NCBI GenBank assembly: GCA_052387955.1 | Contig: JBQTIQ010000092.1 | Location: forward strand, 1 to 24,656 | Direction: 5' to 3' | DNA from: JBQTIQ01 sp052387955 | GTDB lineage: Bacteria; Actinomycetota; Acidimicrobiia; Acidimicrobiales; JACDCH01 | DNA: 24,656 nucleotides | Part shown: piece after piece, positions 1 to 7,912 of the stretch | Position numbering within the stretch: position 1 is the stretch's first letter | Layout: each line of letters begins with the position of its first letter | The notes under the pieces: model-generated | What the model saw: the letters and a program-made list of their open reading frames with translations, nothing else | Told to the model about the DNA's origin: nothing | The model's database searches: none | Program-made: the position numbers and the translations under genes

Positions 1-75
1 CGTACTGTGCGTTCGCCCCGCGCGGGTGGGGTTCGCTGTCTTGTGGGCGGCGACCAATCGATAGGGGAGGGACTC

Positions 76-2976
76 ATGTTCCGACGCGTTCTGCGTCATT
101 CTCCGTCGGCAGGTTCGGGCGAGACCGGGGCGCACAGGCGCCGCCGTTTCGGTTCGGTTCTGCTGGTGGGAACGTTGTTGTCCGGTACCGCAGTAGCGTT
201 GTCGGCGTCGCCGGCGGCGGCGGCGGGGTTTGCGTTCATTAACGACGCGACCGTGACCGAAGGCACTGGTGGCACCAATTTCGCGGTTGTGCAGGTATCG
301 AACTTCGGTATCCCTGCCGGCCAGTGCAGTTTCTTGTTCGTCGGGACCGCTGACGGCTCCGCCCAGGCCCCCGGTGACTACAGCGCTACGGGGACCCCGG
401 TGTTCTTCAACGCTTCGGGCACCCAGACGGTGTCGATCCCGATCGTGACCGACAACACCGACGAGGCCTCACCGGAGACCTTCACCGCCAACCTGATCGA
501 CCTGGGCGGCGGTTGCACCGCCACCACCATCGTGGACGCCTCGGCGACGGTGTCGATCACCGACGACGACCCGGCCCCGACGGTCAACATCGCCGACGCC
601 ACCCCCCAGGCCGAAGGCAACCCGGCCGGGTTGACCCCCTTCACGTTCAACGTGACCCTGTCGAACCCGTCCCAGGCGACGACCTTCGTCAGTTTCACCA
701 CCTCGAACGGGACCGCCACCACCGCCGACAACGACTACCAGGCTGCTGCGGGGACGTTGACCTTCGGTCCCGGGGTCACCTTGCAGACGGTCACCGTGAA
801 CGTCGTACGGGACGCCACCAACGAACCCGACGAGACCTTCAACGTCACCCTCACCGGCACCAACTCGATCCCCGGCGGGTTCGCCCCGGTGATCGGTGAC
901 GGTGCCGCGGTGGGCACCATCTTGAACGACGACGGCATCCCGACCATCAACATCACCGACGGCTCGGCCACCGAAGGCGCCAATGTCACCTTCACCGTGT
1001 CACGTTCGGCCGCGTCGGCCTCCGCGACCACCGTGTTGGTGTCCACCGCCAACGGCACCGCCGTCGCCCCCGGGGACTACACCGCGCTGGTCAACCAGCT
1101 CGTCACCATCCCCGCCGGCCCCGCCCTGTCCACCACCGTGTCGGTCACCACCATCGACGACGCCGCCGTGGAAGGCCCCGAAACCTTCACCGCCAACCTG
1201 TCAGGGCCCACCAACGGCGTCATCGGCGACGGCCAAGGCCTCGGCACCATCAACGACAACGACGCCATCCCCAACGCCTCGATCCCGGGCGCGCCGGGGG
1301 TGATCGTCGAGGGCAACGTCGGCTCCAGCACCTTCCTGGTCCCCGTCACCTTGTCGAACCCGACCAACGTCCCCGTCACCATCGACTACCAGATCGACTC
1401 CGGGGGCATTACCAACCCGGCCACGGTGTCGACTCCCAACGTCGACTACCAGGCGGTGGCGTTCGCTCAGATCACGATCCCGGCGGGCCAGACCACGGGC
1501 AACATCCCCGTCGTCGTCTTCGGTGACCTCACCCAAGAGGCCAGCGAGTTCGTCCGGGTCCTGTTGATCGGCTCGACCAACGCCACGTTCACTGCCAACG
1601 GTTCGTTCCCGTTGATCGTGACCGATGACGGGATCCCGACGGTCACCATCAACGACCTGCCCAACATCGTGGAAGGCAACGCCGGCACCGCCAACGCCGT
1701 GTTCACCGTCACCTTGTCCCAGGCGTTCGAGGACCGGTTCCTGGTCGACTTCACCACCGCCAACGGCTCGGCGGTAGCGCCTTCGGACTTCACCGCCACC
1801 GCAGGCACGCTGTTGATCCAGCCCGGGTTCACCACCGGCACGATCAGCGTCCCAGTCGTGGGTGACGTGTTCGCCGAACTGAACGAATCGTTCACCGTCA
1901 ACCTGTCCAACCCGGCCCAGCGCGACCGGTTCCCCAACGACATCTCCAACGCCGGCTTCTACGGGCCTCAGGCGCTGCCCGCGGGGATCATCACCGACGG
2001 CCAGGGTGTGGGGACGATCATCAACGACGACGCCCCGGCCCCGGTCCTCGATGTCGCTGACGCCACCATCACCGAAGGCAACGCCGGTACCCAGGTGTTG
2101 AACTTCGTGGTCAGCCTCTCGTCGCTGACCAACGTGGCCGTCACCTTCAACGCGTCGACCGCCAACATCTCCGCCGCCGCCGGCAGCGACTATGTGGCCC
2201 TGGTCAACGCCCCGTTCACCATCCCCGCCAACACCGGGTCCATCAACGTGGGCGTCACCATCAACGGCGACACCACCTTCGAACCCAACGAGACCTTCCA
2301 GCTCAACATCACCAACATCGTCAACGCCAACGGCGGCGACACCCAGGCGTTGGGGACCATCCTCAACAACGACCTACCCACCATCACCTCGGTCTCTGAC
2401 CCAGTGGTGGCCGAAGGCACCGGCCCCGGCGTCACCACCGCCATCTTCACCCTGACCCTCGACGGCGCCGCCCAGGCCCCCGGCTCGGTCACCGTGAACA
2501 CCGCCAACGTGTCCGCCGTCGCCCCCGGCGACTACAGCGCCCTCGTCGGCCAAGTCGTCAACTTCGGTATCGGCGACACCTCCGCCAACGTCACCGTCAA
2601 CATCGTCCGCGACAACGTCACCGAACCCAACGAAACCTTCACCCTCAACCTTTCCGGGGCCGCCAACGTCATCATCGGTGACCCCTCCGGTACCGCCACC
2701 ATCACCAACGACGACTTCGCACCCAGCCCCGTCGTCACCGGCCTGGCCCCCAACAACGGGACCTCCTCGGGCGGCACCCAAGTCATCATCGTCGGCTCCA
2801 ACCTGGCCACCGCCACCTCAGTCAACTTCGGGGGCATCAACGTCCCGTTCTTCGTGAACGGCAACGACCTCGTCGTCAACAGCCCCGGCGGCTTCCCCGG
2901 TGACGTCTTCGTCACCGTCACCAACCCCGGCGGCACCAGCCCCACCGGCCCAGGCTCCACCTTCACCTACGTCTAA
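76..2976 (+). CDS. Secreted Calx-beta repeat protein with C-terminal IPT/TIG domain
   Basis: The 966-residue product has an N-terminal Arg-rich stretch, a hydrophobic core (FGSVLLVGTLLSGTAVAL) and an ASPAAAA cleavage-like site near residue 50, so it is probably exported. Seven tandem Calx-beta-type modules follow. Each opens with a T-EGN/EGT motif and closes with a T-I-x-(D/N)-D-D motif, near residues 160, 285, 396, 518, 652, 766 and 880. The last ~85 residues form an IPT/TIG fold (VTGLAPNNGTSSGGTQVIIVG). Calx-beta modules in other proteins bind calcium and occur in adhesins, so a calcium-stiffened surface or matrix protein is inferred. No LPXTG or membrane anchor is seen at the C-terminus. 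I chose ATG 76 because it follows AGGGGAGGG at 62-70; an open frame extends upstream to base 7. A terminator-like hairpin follows. Confidence is high for the domain type and low for the role. Confidence 0.9.
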   Translation: MFRRVLRHSPSAGSGETGAHRRRRFGSVLLVGTLLSGTAVALSASPAAAAGFAFINDATVTEGTGGTNFAVVQVSNFGIPAGQCSFLFVGTADGSAQAPGDYSATGTPVFFNASGTQTVSIPIVTDNTDEASPETFTANLIDLGGGCTATTIVDASATVSITDDDPAPTVNIADATPQAEGNPAGLTPFTFNVTLSNPSQATTFVSFTTSNGTATTADNDYQAAAGTLTFGPGVTLQTVTVNVVRDATNEPDETFNVTLTGTNSIPGGFAPVIGDGAAVGTILNDDGIPTINITDGSATEGANVTFTVSRSAASASATTVLVSTANGTAVAPGDYTALVNQLVTIPAGPALSTTVSVTTIDDAAVEGPETFTANLSGPTNGVIGDGQGLGTINDNDAIPNASIPGAPGVIVEGNVGSSTFLVPVTLSNPTNVPVTIDYQIDSGGITNPATVSTPNVDYQAVAFAQITIPAGQTTGNIPVVVFGDLTQEASEFVRVLLIGSTNATFTANGSFPLIVTDDGIPTVTINDLPNIVEGNAGTANAVFTVTLSQAFEDRFLVDFTTANGSAVAPSDFTATAGTLLIQPGFTTGTISVPVVGDVFAELNESFTVNLSNPAQRDRFPNDISNAGFYGPQALPAGIITDGQGVGTIINDDAPAPVLDVADATITEGNAGTQVLNFVVSLSSLTNVAVTFNASTANISAAAGSDYVALVNAPFTIPANTGSINVGVTINGDTTFEPNETFQLNITNIVNANGGDTQALGTILNNDLPTITSVSDPVVAEGTGPGVTTAIFTLTLDGAAQAPGSVTVNTANVSAVAPGDYSALVGQVVNFGIGDTSANVTVNIVRDNVTEPNETFTLNLSGAANVIIGDPSGTATITNDDFAPSPVVTGLAPNNGTSSGGTQVIIVGSNLATATSVNFGGINVPFFVNGNDLVVNSPGGFPGDVFVTVTNPGGTSPTGPGSTFTYV

Positions 2977-3037
2977 CCCACCCACCAACCGCGGAGAGCC
3001 CCCTCTCCCACCATTGCCGCGCTGAACGGCAGCGAAC

Positions 3038-3067
3038 CCGGGGCCCCCTCAACCGAGGGGGCCCCGG
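3038..3067 (+). terminator. Strong hairpin, probable terminator between convergent genes
   Basis: Bases 3038-3050 and 3055-3067 are a perfect 13-bp inverted repeat around the loop AACC. It lies 61 bases after the Calx-beta stop and before the leftward genes, so it could stop transcription from either side. There is no T-run, which is common for GC-rich actinobacterial terminators. Confidence 0.8.
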
Positions 3068-3083
3068 CCGCGCCGTCAGCGAG

Positions 3084-3173
3084 CTAGGCCAGGGAGACCT
3101 CGTGGAGGCGCCCGGTCTTGACGTCGTAGATGAAGCCACGGATGGCGTGGCAGGGCACGAGTCGGCTTTTCGG
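3084..3173 (-). pseudogene. Carbonic anhydrase 3' remnant (beta class)
   Basis: Reading the minus strand from 3173 to the TAG at 3086-3084 gives a 29-residue peptide containing AIRGFIYDVKTGRLHEVS. That is the typical C-terminal end of actinobacterial beta-carbonic anhydrases, for example the ending of the Rv1284 type. It lies in the same frame as the gene upstream, directly after that gene's TGA at 3176-3174, and has no start codon. The zinc-binding Cys/His and Asp/Arg parts of a carbonic anhydrase are not found in the upstream gene. I read it as the tail of a lost carbonic anhydrase. The alternative is a chance in-frame peptide, which seems unlikely given the length of the match. The family assignment is from memory of the motif. 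Confidence 0.6.
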
Positions 3174-3755
3174 TCAGCTCTCGATGGACGCCAGCCTCAT
3201 CACTTCGAGGCGCCAGTCGTCGTAGTCCATTTCGGGGTTGCTCTCCACCAGATCGGCGAACTGTCGGGCCCGGTCACGACGGCCCTCGACCACCAGCCGG
3301 GCGATGTCGGCCGCCGAGGTCTCGTGGTCGACCACCACCACCCGCAGCTTGCGCTCACGGGCGTCGGCCAGGATGGCGTGGCCCAGCACCCGCAGGAGGG
3401 CGAGCCGGGCCTCCTGGTCGTCGGGGGCGGTGCCGTCGGCGGGCAGGTTGCCCGACACCAGGACCACCGAAGCCTCCTGGCGCAGGACCGGGAACACGGT
3501 GCTCACGTCCTCGAAGCGGGCCATCAAGCCGTCCTCGAGGAGCTGGTGGATGAGCGCGACCACGGTCTGGCCCTGCGGTTCGATGTCGACCGGCATCTGC
3601 AGGTAGGCGTCGACCGAGTTCGGGCCGAGCTGGGCGCACACCGAGCCCAGGTGACCGTGGTCGGCGACGCTCACCGCGCATCCAACGGCCTCGAGCACCT
3701 CTCGCACCGGGCCCGTTCGGCGCGCCGCTCCTCCGACCAGGACGACCTTTCCCAT
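3174..3755 (-). CDS. Conserved hypothetical protein, possible Rossmann-like fold
   Basis: The 193-residue product begins MGKVVLVGGAARRTGPVREV, a strand-glycine-helix opening like a nucleotide-binding fold. It has a second strand-rich block (VVLVSGNLPADGT) and a third (RKLRVVVVDHETSAADIARL) that look like further alpha/beta units. I do not recognise a catalytic Tyr-x-x-x-Lys, so it is not an ordinary short-chain dehydrogenase. The C-terminus is charged (NPEMDYDDWRLEVMRLA). ATG 3755 is chosen because GAGGGGGG lies just upstream on the minus strand; the ten extra residues of the longer frame are Arg/Gly-rich and unlikely. It is divergent from the coiled-coil gene at 3858. Function unknown. Confidence 0.7.
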   Translation of the reverse strand: MGKVVLVGGAARRTGPVREVLEAVGCAVSVADHGHLGSVCAQLGPNSVDAYLQMPVDIEPQGQTVVALIHQLLEDGLMARFEDVSTVFPVLRQEASVVLVSGNLPADGTAPDDQEARLALLRVLGHAILADARERKLRVVVVDHETSAADIARLVVEGRRDRARQFADLVESNPEMDYDDWRLEVMRLASIES

Positions 3756-3857
3756 ATGCCCCCCTCTTCGACGCCGCGCCCCCATGATGCCGGATGACGA
3801 CCGGGACGTGGGCGACGAGCTGGGCCCGGCTCATGCCGGCTCGTTCGGTCGGGCAGT

Positions 3858-4853
3858 GTGGAGTCGATGCAACCGGTTCCCGACGACGAGATCGTGGCGC
3901 TGTTGAGCCTGCCCCTGGACCGGTTCGTCGCCGCCCGGGACGCCCGAGCCAGGGAGCTGCGCGCCTCGGGCCGACGTGAGGAGGCGGCGGCGCTGGCCAA
4001 GGTACGCAAGCCCCTACGACCGGTGTGGGCGCTGGGGCAGTTGGGCCGTGAGCGGCCCGAGCAGGTGGCCCGCGCCGTCGCCGTCGCCGACCGACTGGCG
4101 GCGGTACAGGCCGGCGGAGCGGGTGGGATCGCCGTCGAACCCACGTTGGCCGCTCCGCTCCGACCGAGCGAGCGCCAGCGAGCCGGGCGGCGATGGGGCG
4201 CGAGCGACAGCGAGCGGGGGCGTAGCCCCCGGAGCCAGAGCGGCGAAGGCGATACGCGCGCCCTGTTGGTCGAGCTGCGCGCCGTCTCGGCCGAGCTCAC
4301 CGCCGGCCTCGGTGGCGACGGCGGTCACCAGCCGGCCGAGACGGCGCTGGTGCTGCGGACCGTGCTCGGTGACGCCGACGCTCGCCGCGCCTGGGCCGAC
4401 GGCCGGCTGCTGGCGCTGCCCGCGGGGCCGGGGTTGGGTGGCCTCGGCGACGACGGCCGTCCGGCCGAGGTGGGCGGCCAAACCGTCGTACGCCGCCCGC
4501 TGCCGCCCGCCGCGGTCAGGCCGGCTCACCCCGACCGCGACGCCGTCGCTCCCCCGGCGCCGGAGACGGCGCCCGGCGACGGGCCGACGGCGGTGGCGGA
4601 GCGCCGGGCCGAGCAACGCCGGCGAGTGGAGGAACGCCGGCGGGCCAAGGCCGCGGTGGCGCCGGCGCGCAAGGTGCTGGCCGAGGCCGAACGCCGGCAA
4701 CAGACAGCCCGAGCGCGCCTCGCCAGCCTCGAGGCCCGCTTGGCCACCCTGGAGGCCGAGGTCGACAAAGCCCGGACCGAAGCCCACTTCGCCGACCGTG
4801 CTGTCGCCGACGCCGGGGTTGCCCTGTCCACGGCCGTCGATTCCGCCCGCTGA
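3858..4853 (+). CDS. Coiled-coil hypothetical protein with an embedded repeat element
   Basis: The 331-residue protein has an N-terminal helical part rich in Arg/Ala/Glu (LDRFVAARDARARELRASG). A central alpha-helical part (residues ~135-200) follows, then a Pro-rich linker, then a long C-terminal coiled coil (about residues 240-325, with heptad-like Ala/Arg/Glu and Leu). Residues about 102-124 (RPSERQRAGRRWGASDSERG and on) are encoded by a dispersed DNA repeat, not by anything protein-like, so the segment is probably an in-frame insertion. The start is GTG 3858; ATG 3867 in the same frame is possible, since neither has a clear ribosome site. A coiled-coil scaffold or DNA/peptidoglycan-associated role is possible but not shown. 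It resembles uncharacterised actinobacterial proteins. Confidence 0.7.
   Translation: MESMQPVPDDEIVALLSLPLDRFVAARDARARELRASGRREEAAALAKVRKPLRPVWALGQLGRERPEQVARAVAVADRLAAVQAGGAGGIAVEPTLAAPLRPSERQRAGRRWGASDSERGRSPRSQSGEGDTRALLVELRAVSAELTAGLGGDGGHQPAETALVLRTVLGDADARRAWADGRLLALPAGPGLGGLGDDGRPAEVGGQTVVRRPLPPAAVRPAHPDRDAVAPPAPETAPGDGPTAVAERRAEQRRRVEERRRAKAAVAPARKVLAEAERRQQTARARLASLEARLATLEAEVDKARTEAHFADRAVADAGVALSTAVDSAR
4161..4230 (+). repeat. Dispersed repeat, copy A (inside a gene)
   Basis: Bases 4161-4198 match the reverse complement of 6931-6968 at 36 of 38 positions. Downstream, 4216-4230 forms a hairpin of GGGGGC and GCCCCC around GTA, as in copies B and C. It lies in frame inside the coiled-coil gene. 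See copies B (6909-6968) and C (9251-9306). Confidence 0.75.
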
Positions 4854-4873
4854 CGGGCCCCTCGTCATCGGGC

Positions 4874-4892
4874 GCCGGCCACTACCGCCGGC
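4874..4892 (+). other. Small hairpin between coiled-coil gene and dioxygenase gene
   Basis: GCCGGC at 4874-4879 pairs with GCCGGC at 4887-4892 around a 7-base loop, 21 bases after the coiled-coil gene stop. It could be a weak terminator, but a 6-bp stem of this composition is common in GC-rich DNA. Confidence 0.3.
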
Positions 4893-4950
4893 AAGGGCTA
4901 CGTTCGGGCCCGTCCGAGGGCACACAGTCAGGATCCGGGGGCAACGACCG

Positions 4951-5772
4951 ATGACCGAGCAGAACATCACGCCAGCAGAACATCTCGCCCAGGTGATCGC
5001 CATGTTCGACGCCGACGCCAACCCGCGCCTGGCGGAGATCATGGCGTCGGCGGTGAAGCACCTCCACGCCTTCGTCGAGGAGGTGAAGCTGACCCGCGAC
5101 GAGTGGTTCGCCGGCATCCAGTACCTGACCGCCGTCGGTCACAAGAGCGACGACAAGCGCCAGGAGTTCATCCTCCTGTCCGACACCCTCGGGGTTTCGA
5201 TGCTGGTCGAGATGGTCAACCAGCAGCCAGCAGAGGGCGCGACCGAACCGACCGTGCTCGGGCCCTTCTACGTCCCCGGCGCGCCGGCGCGGGCATTCGG
5301 TGACTCGATCGTCGACGACGATTCCGTCGGCGGCGAACCGTTGGTGCTCCGGGGGACCGTGCGGGACCTCGACGGCTCCCCCATCGCGGGCGCCACCCTG
5401 GACATCTGGCAGGTCCAGCCCAACGGTCTCTACGACATCCAGGAGACCGAGCGGGACAGCAACCTGCGCGGCGTGTTCACCACCGACGACGAAGGCCGCT
5501 ACGAGTTCCGTACGGTCAGGCCCATCGACTACACGATCCCCGACGACGGGCCGGTGGGCTCGATGCTCAAGGCGACCGGCCGGCACCCGTGGCGGCCCGC
5601 CCACATCCACATCATGGCCGCGGCGCCCGACCGCAAGCCGCTCGTCACCCACGTGTTCGACGCCGCCTCGCCCTGGCTGAAGAGCGACGCTGTCTTCGGG
5701 GTGCGCGAGTCTCTCGCCGTGCCCATGGAGGGCGGCGAGTGCTCCTTCGACGTCGTCCTCGAACGCACCTGA
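4951..5772 (+). CDS. Hydroxyquinol 1,2-dioxygenase (intradiol)
   Basis: This is a 273-residue intradiol ring-cleaving dioxygenase, an Fe(III) enzyme opening an ortho-dihydroxy ring (hydroxyquinol to maleylacetate if the specificity call is right). The N-terminal third is the helical linker domain of intradiol enzymes. TVLGPFYVPGAPAR at about 101-114 is the family's signature before the beta-sandwich. The iron ligands are visible: Tyr161 (NGLYD), Tyr194 (PIDYTIPDDG), His218 and His220 (RPAHIHIM). The spacings 33, 24 and 2 equal those I recall for the Nocardioides simplex hydroxyquinol enzyme (Tyr164, Tyr197, His221, His223). The neighbouring maleylacetate reductase supports hydroxyquinol over catechol. 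ATG 4951 starts at MTEQ; a GGGGG run lies about ten bases upstream. Catechol or chlorocatechol cannot be excluded. Confidence 0.88.
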   Translation: MTEQNITPAEHLAQVIAMFDADANPRLAEIMASAVKHLHAFVEEVKLTRDEWFAGIQYLTAVGHKSDDKRQEFILLSDTLGVSMLVEMVNQQPAEGATEPTVLGPFYVPGAPARAFGDSIVDDDSVGGEPLVLRGTVRDLDGSPIAGATLDIWQVQPNGLYDIQETERDSNLRGVFTTDDEGRYEFRTVRPIDYTIPDDGPVGSMLKATGRHPWRPAHIHIMAAAPDRKPLVTHVFDAASPWLKSDAVFGVRESLAVPMEGGECSFDVVLERT

Positions 5773-5801
5773 GCGTCGGGGTCGCACCGGGGCGGACGCT
5801 C
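5771..5801 (+). terminator. Possible terminator between convergent dioxygenase and reductase genes
   Basis: GAGCGTC (5771-5777, overlapping the dioxygenase TGA) pairs with GACGCTC (5795-5801) across a 17-base loop. This lies in the 46-base gap between two genes that converge. The loop is long, so this is a weak call. Confidence 0.35.
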
Positions 5802-5818
5802 CCCGCGGGCCTCCGGGC

Positions 5819-6889
5819 CTAGAGCAGCACCGGCCGCCCGTCATAGGCGCGCTGCAACAGCGAACGCATGGCGGCAACGTCGATGGGGCGCGGGTTCGAA
5901 TCGCCGACCTGGGCGACCGCCAGTTCGGCGGCACGGTCGAGGCCGTCGGCGGGCATGCCGATCTCGGCCAACGTACGCGGCGCCGCCAGCACGATGGCCA
6001 GGGCCGCGAGCAGCCCCGGTGCCGCCGCGGCATCGGCCGGCCCGCCCAGCACCGCCGCCAGCCGGCTCAGCGCGGGGCCGGCGACGGGCACGTTGTAGGC
6101 CGTCGCGTGGGGCAGGATCACCGCGTTGACGGCACCGTGGACCAGGCCGTACGAGCCGCCCAGTACATGGCACACCTTGTGGTGCAGGGCGGTCCCGGCC
6201 CCCAGGGCGAGCCCGGCAAGGTAGGCGCCGTAGAGGGCGTCGCCGCGGAGCCCCACGTCGTCGGGATGCAGGACGACGTCCGGCAGCGAGGTGGCCAAGG
6301 CTCGGGCGCCCTCCAGGGCCAGTACCTCGAGCACGGGATCGGCGCCCGGGGCGTAGAGAGCCTCTACGCAGTGGGCCAAGGCGTTGAACCCGCTCTGGGC
6401 GGTGACCGCAGCCGAGAGGCCGATGGTGAGCGCAGGGTCGTACACGACGACCTTGGGGAGGACGCCGAGCGAGCGGCCGGTCTTCTTGTGCTCACCGGTG
6501 ATGCCGTAGATGGAGGTAATCTCCGAACCCGAGTACGTCGTGGGCACGGCCACGATGGGCAGGCCCGTCTCGAGCGCGACCGCCTTGCCCAATCCGACGG
6601 CGGAGCCCCCTCCGACGGTGACCACGACGTCGGCGCCGGACTCGGTGGCGGCCCGGGTGGCGGCCGCGGCCAGGTGCTCCGGGACGTGCTGGCGGACCTC
6701 GGAGAAGCGTCCTGCCACCCCGTCACCGAACTGGGCCGCGATCCGGTCGCCTACTGCGCTCGACGATCCCCCGGCGACGATGAAGGCCCTGGTGGCGCCC
6801 AGTCGATCGGCCTCCTCTGCCACTCGGTCCACCGCGCCGGCACCGAAGATCACCCGGCCCGGCAGAGCATCGTGCACGAAGGGTCTCAT
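5819..6889 (-). CDS. Maleylacetate reductase (iron-type alcohol dehydrogenase family)
   Basis: The 356-residue product belongs to the iron-containing alcohol dehydrogenase superfamily, maleylacetate reductase branch. It reduces maleylacetate to 3-oxoadipate with NAD(P)H. The N-terminal Rossmann-like part shows PGRVIFGAGAVDRVAEEADR, then VVVTVGGGSAVGLGKAVAL and IVAVPTTYSGSEITSIYGIT for nucleotide binding. The C-terminal helical domain shows SGFNALAHCVEALYAPG, HHKVCHVLGG and LVHGAVNAVILPHATAYN, which carry the His residues around the active site. The ATG at 6889 has no strong ribosome site. Next to the dioxygenase it completes hydroxyquinol to 3-oxoadipate. A repeat (copy B) and a 13-bp inverted repeat lie upstream and could carry its control region. 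Confidence 0.9.
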   Translation of the reverse strand: MRPFVHDALPGRVIFGAGAVDRVAEEADRLGATRAFIVAGGSSSAVGDRIAAQFGDGVAGRFSEVRQHVPEHLAAAATRAATESGADVVVTVGGGSAVGLGKAVALETGLPIVAVPTTYSGSEITSIYGITGEHKKTGRSLGVLPKVVVYDPALTIGLSAAVTAQSGFNALAHCVEALYAPGADPVLEVLALEGARALATSLPDVVLHPDDVGLRGDALYGAYLAGLALGAGTALHHKVCHVLGGSYGLVHGAVNAVILPHATAYNVPVAGPALSRLAAVLGGPADAAAAPGLLAALAIVLAAPRTLAEIGMPADGLDRAAELAVAQVGDSNPRPIDVAAMRSLLQRAYDGRPVLL

Positions 6890-6908
6890 CGGGCCAGAGA
6901 CGATAGCT

Positions 6909-6968
6909 GGGGGGCTGCGCCCCCCCCGGCCCCCATCGCCGCCCGGCTCCCTGGCGGTCGCTCGGTCG
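6909..6968 (-). repeat. Dispersed repeat, copy B
   Basis: Bases 6909-6925 form a hairpin (GGGGGGC/GCCCCCC around TGC). Bases 6931-6968 on the minus strand match copy A at 36 of 38 positions. It lies 20 bases before the maleylacetate reductase start, in the gap shared with the lipoprotein gene. Confidence 0.8.
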
Positions 6969-6970
6969 GC

Positions 6971-7026
6971 ATCTGCTCGGTCCCAGAACTTGTCACAACG
7001 TCAAGCATTCTCAGGACCGAGCAGAT
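6971..7026. promoter_or_regulatory. 13-bp perfect inverted repeat in a divergent intergenic region
   Basis: Bases 6971-6983 (ATCTGCTCGGTCC) and 7014-7026 (GGACCGAGCAGAT) are exact reverse complements around a 30-base spacer. The spacer contains CTTG-9-CAAG and a TTGTC/GTCAA pair. The position, between the starts of the reductase and the lipoprotein genes, fits an operator or a looped regulatory site. An RNA hairpin is also possible. No convincing -10/-35 pair was found beside it. Confidence 0.45.
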
Positions 7027-7169
7027 ATAGCGCCGTGCTACCGGCGGCCACCGGTCGATGTCGAGACCGTCCCTGGTAGTGGTCGGTTCGTGGTGGAGAC
7101 GCCACCGGGCCTCGACCTGGGCCCCGCCGGCGCCCCCCGCCACCTCCTGACGCGGTAGATACTGGTGCC

Positions 7170-7820
7170 ATGCCCGAGGTGATCATCGACATGGCGACCG
7201 GCCGTACCCTCGACCGGGAGCGCGGCACCGTTCGCGACGCATCCGCCCCCGCAGCGGTGTCGGCAGATCGAAGCTCGCCGAGATGGCGACGGGCCGTGGT
7301 GGCACTGGGCGCCGCGATGGCACTGGCCGGCTGTGTCGACAACCCGAAGATCGCCGACCCGGTGCCCTATCGCGAGCTGCCGATCTGGGACCTGCGCTTC
7401 AGCCACGACATCGCCGATACCTTCTGGCCCCCGAGCACGTCGGGCCCAACCCGCGAGGTCGTCCCCAACGGGCTCGTGCTCTACCTACCGGGGGGCCGCT
7501 TCGACAACCCCGACCTCGTCAAGCTGGAGCGGGCTCCGAACGGGACCGAACTGCTCTCCCTGTCGGCCCGCTTCGCTCCCGCCGCGATCCCCGACGTGGT
7601 GACACGGGCGGAGACTCTCGGACTCCAGTTCGGTGTCGACACGTCCGAGATCGCGACGTGGGCACGGCGGGTGGCCAAGGACGGCGACGCCGCCAGTCCG
7701 CTGGCCGAGACCCCGGCGGTACGCAAGGAGCGGGGCGGGCCCGAGGTCTCGTTGTCGACCCGGTTGTACCCCGAGGGCGAGGCCTCCCTGTTCGTCAACG
7801 CCACGTGGGCGCCCAGCTGA
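7170..7820 (+). CDS. Putative lipoprotein, function unknown
   Basis: This 216-residue protein has a signal region RRAVVALGAAMALAGC ending in a lipobox whose Cys is residue 55, so it is probably a lipid-anchored extracellular protein. The n-region is unusually long (about 40 residues). I keep ATG 7170 because no other start lies between it and the hydrophobic core except GTG codons inside the core. The mature part begins VDNPKIADPVPYRELPIWDL and ends STRLYPEGEASLFVNATWAPS, mixed polar and beta-rich. I recognise no family. It converges with the STAS gene. Confidence 0.7.
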   Translation: MPEVIIDMATGRTLDRERGTVRDASAPAAVSADRSSPRWRRAVVALGAAMALAGCVDNPKIADPVPYRELPIWDLRFSHDIADTFWPPSTSGPTREVVPNGLVLYLPGGRFDNPDLVKLERAPNGTELLSLSARFAPAAIPDVVTRAETLGLQFGVDTSEIATWARRVAKDGDAASPLAETPAVRKERGGPEVSLSTRLYPEGEASLFVNATWAPS

Positions 7821-7856
7821 CGGCCGGCACCGGACACTCGAGGCCAACGGCGCCAG

Positions 7857-7871
7857 CCCGGCTCCCCCGGG
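7857..7871 (+). terminator. Weak hairpin between convergent lipoprotein and STAS genes
   Basis: CCCGG (7857-7861) pairs with CCGGG (7867-7871) around CTCCC, in the 92-base gap between two converging genes. The stem is short and has no T-run, so this is a weak candidate. Confidence 0.3.
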
Positions 7872-7912
7872 ACGTGGCCGGGGCCCGACGAAGCGACAGG
7901 ACCGACAGGCCT

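Noticed and set aside
3102..3797. Long plus-strand frame (231 codons)
   Set aside because: It is antisense to the minus-strand gene at 3174-3755, which has a good ribosome site and an ordered alpha/beta-looking product. The plus frame is His/Val-rich with no family features.
5889..5905. GGTTCGAATC, which looks like a tRNA T-arm
   Set aside because: It lies inside the maleylacetate reductase gene (encoding GDSNPRPI), and no acceptor, D or anticodon arms can be built around it.
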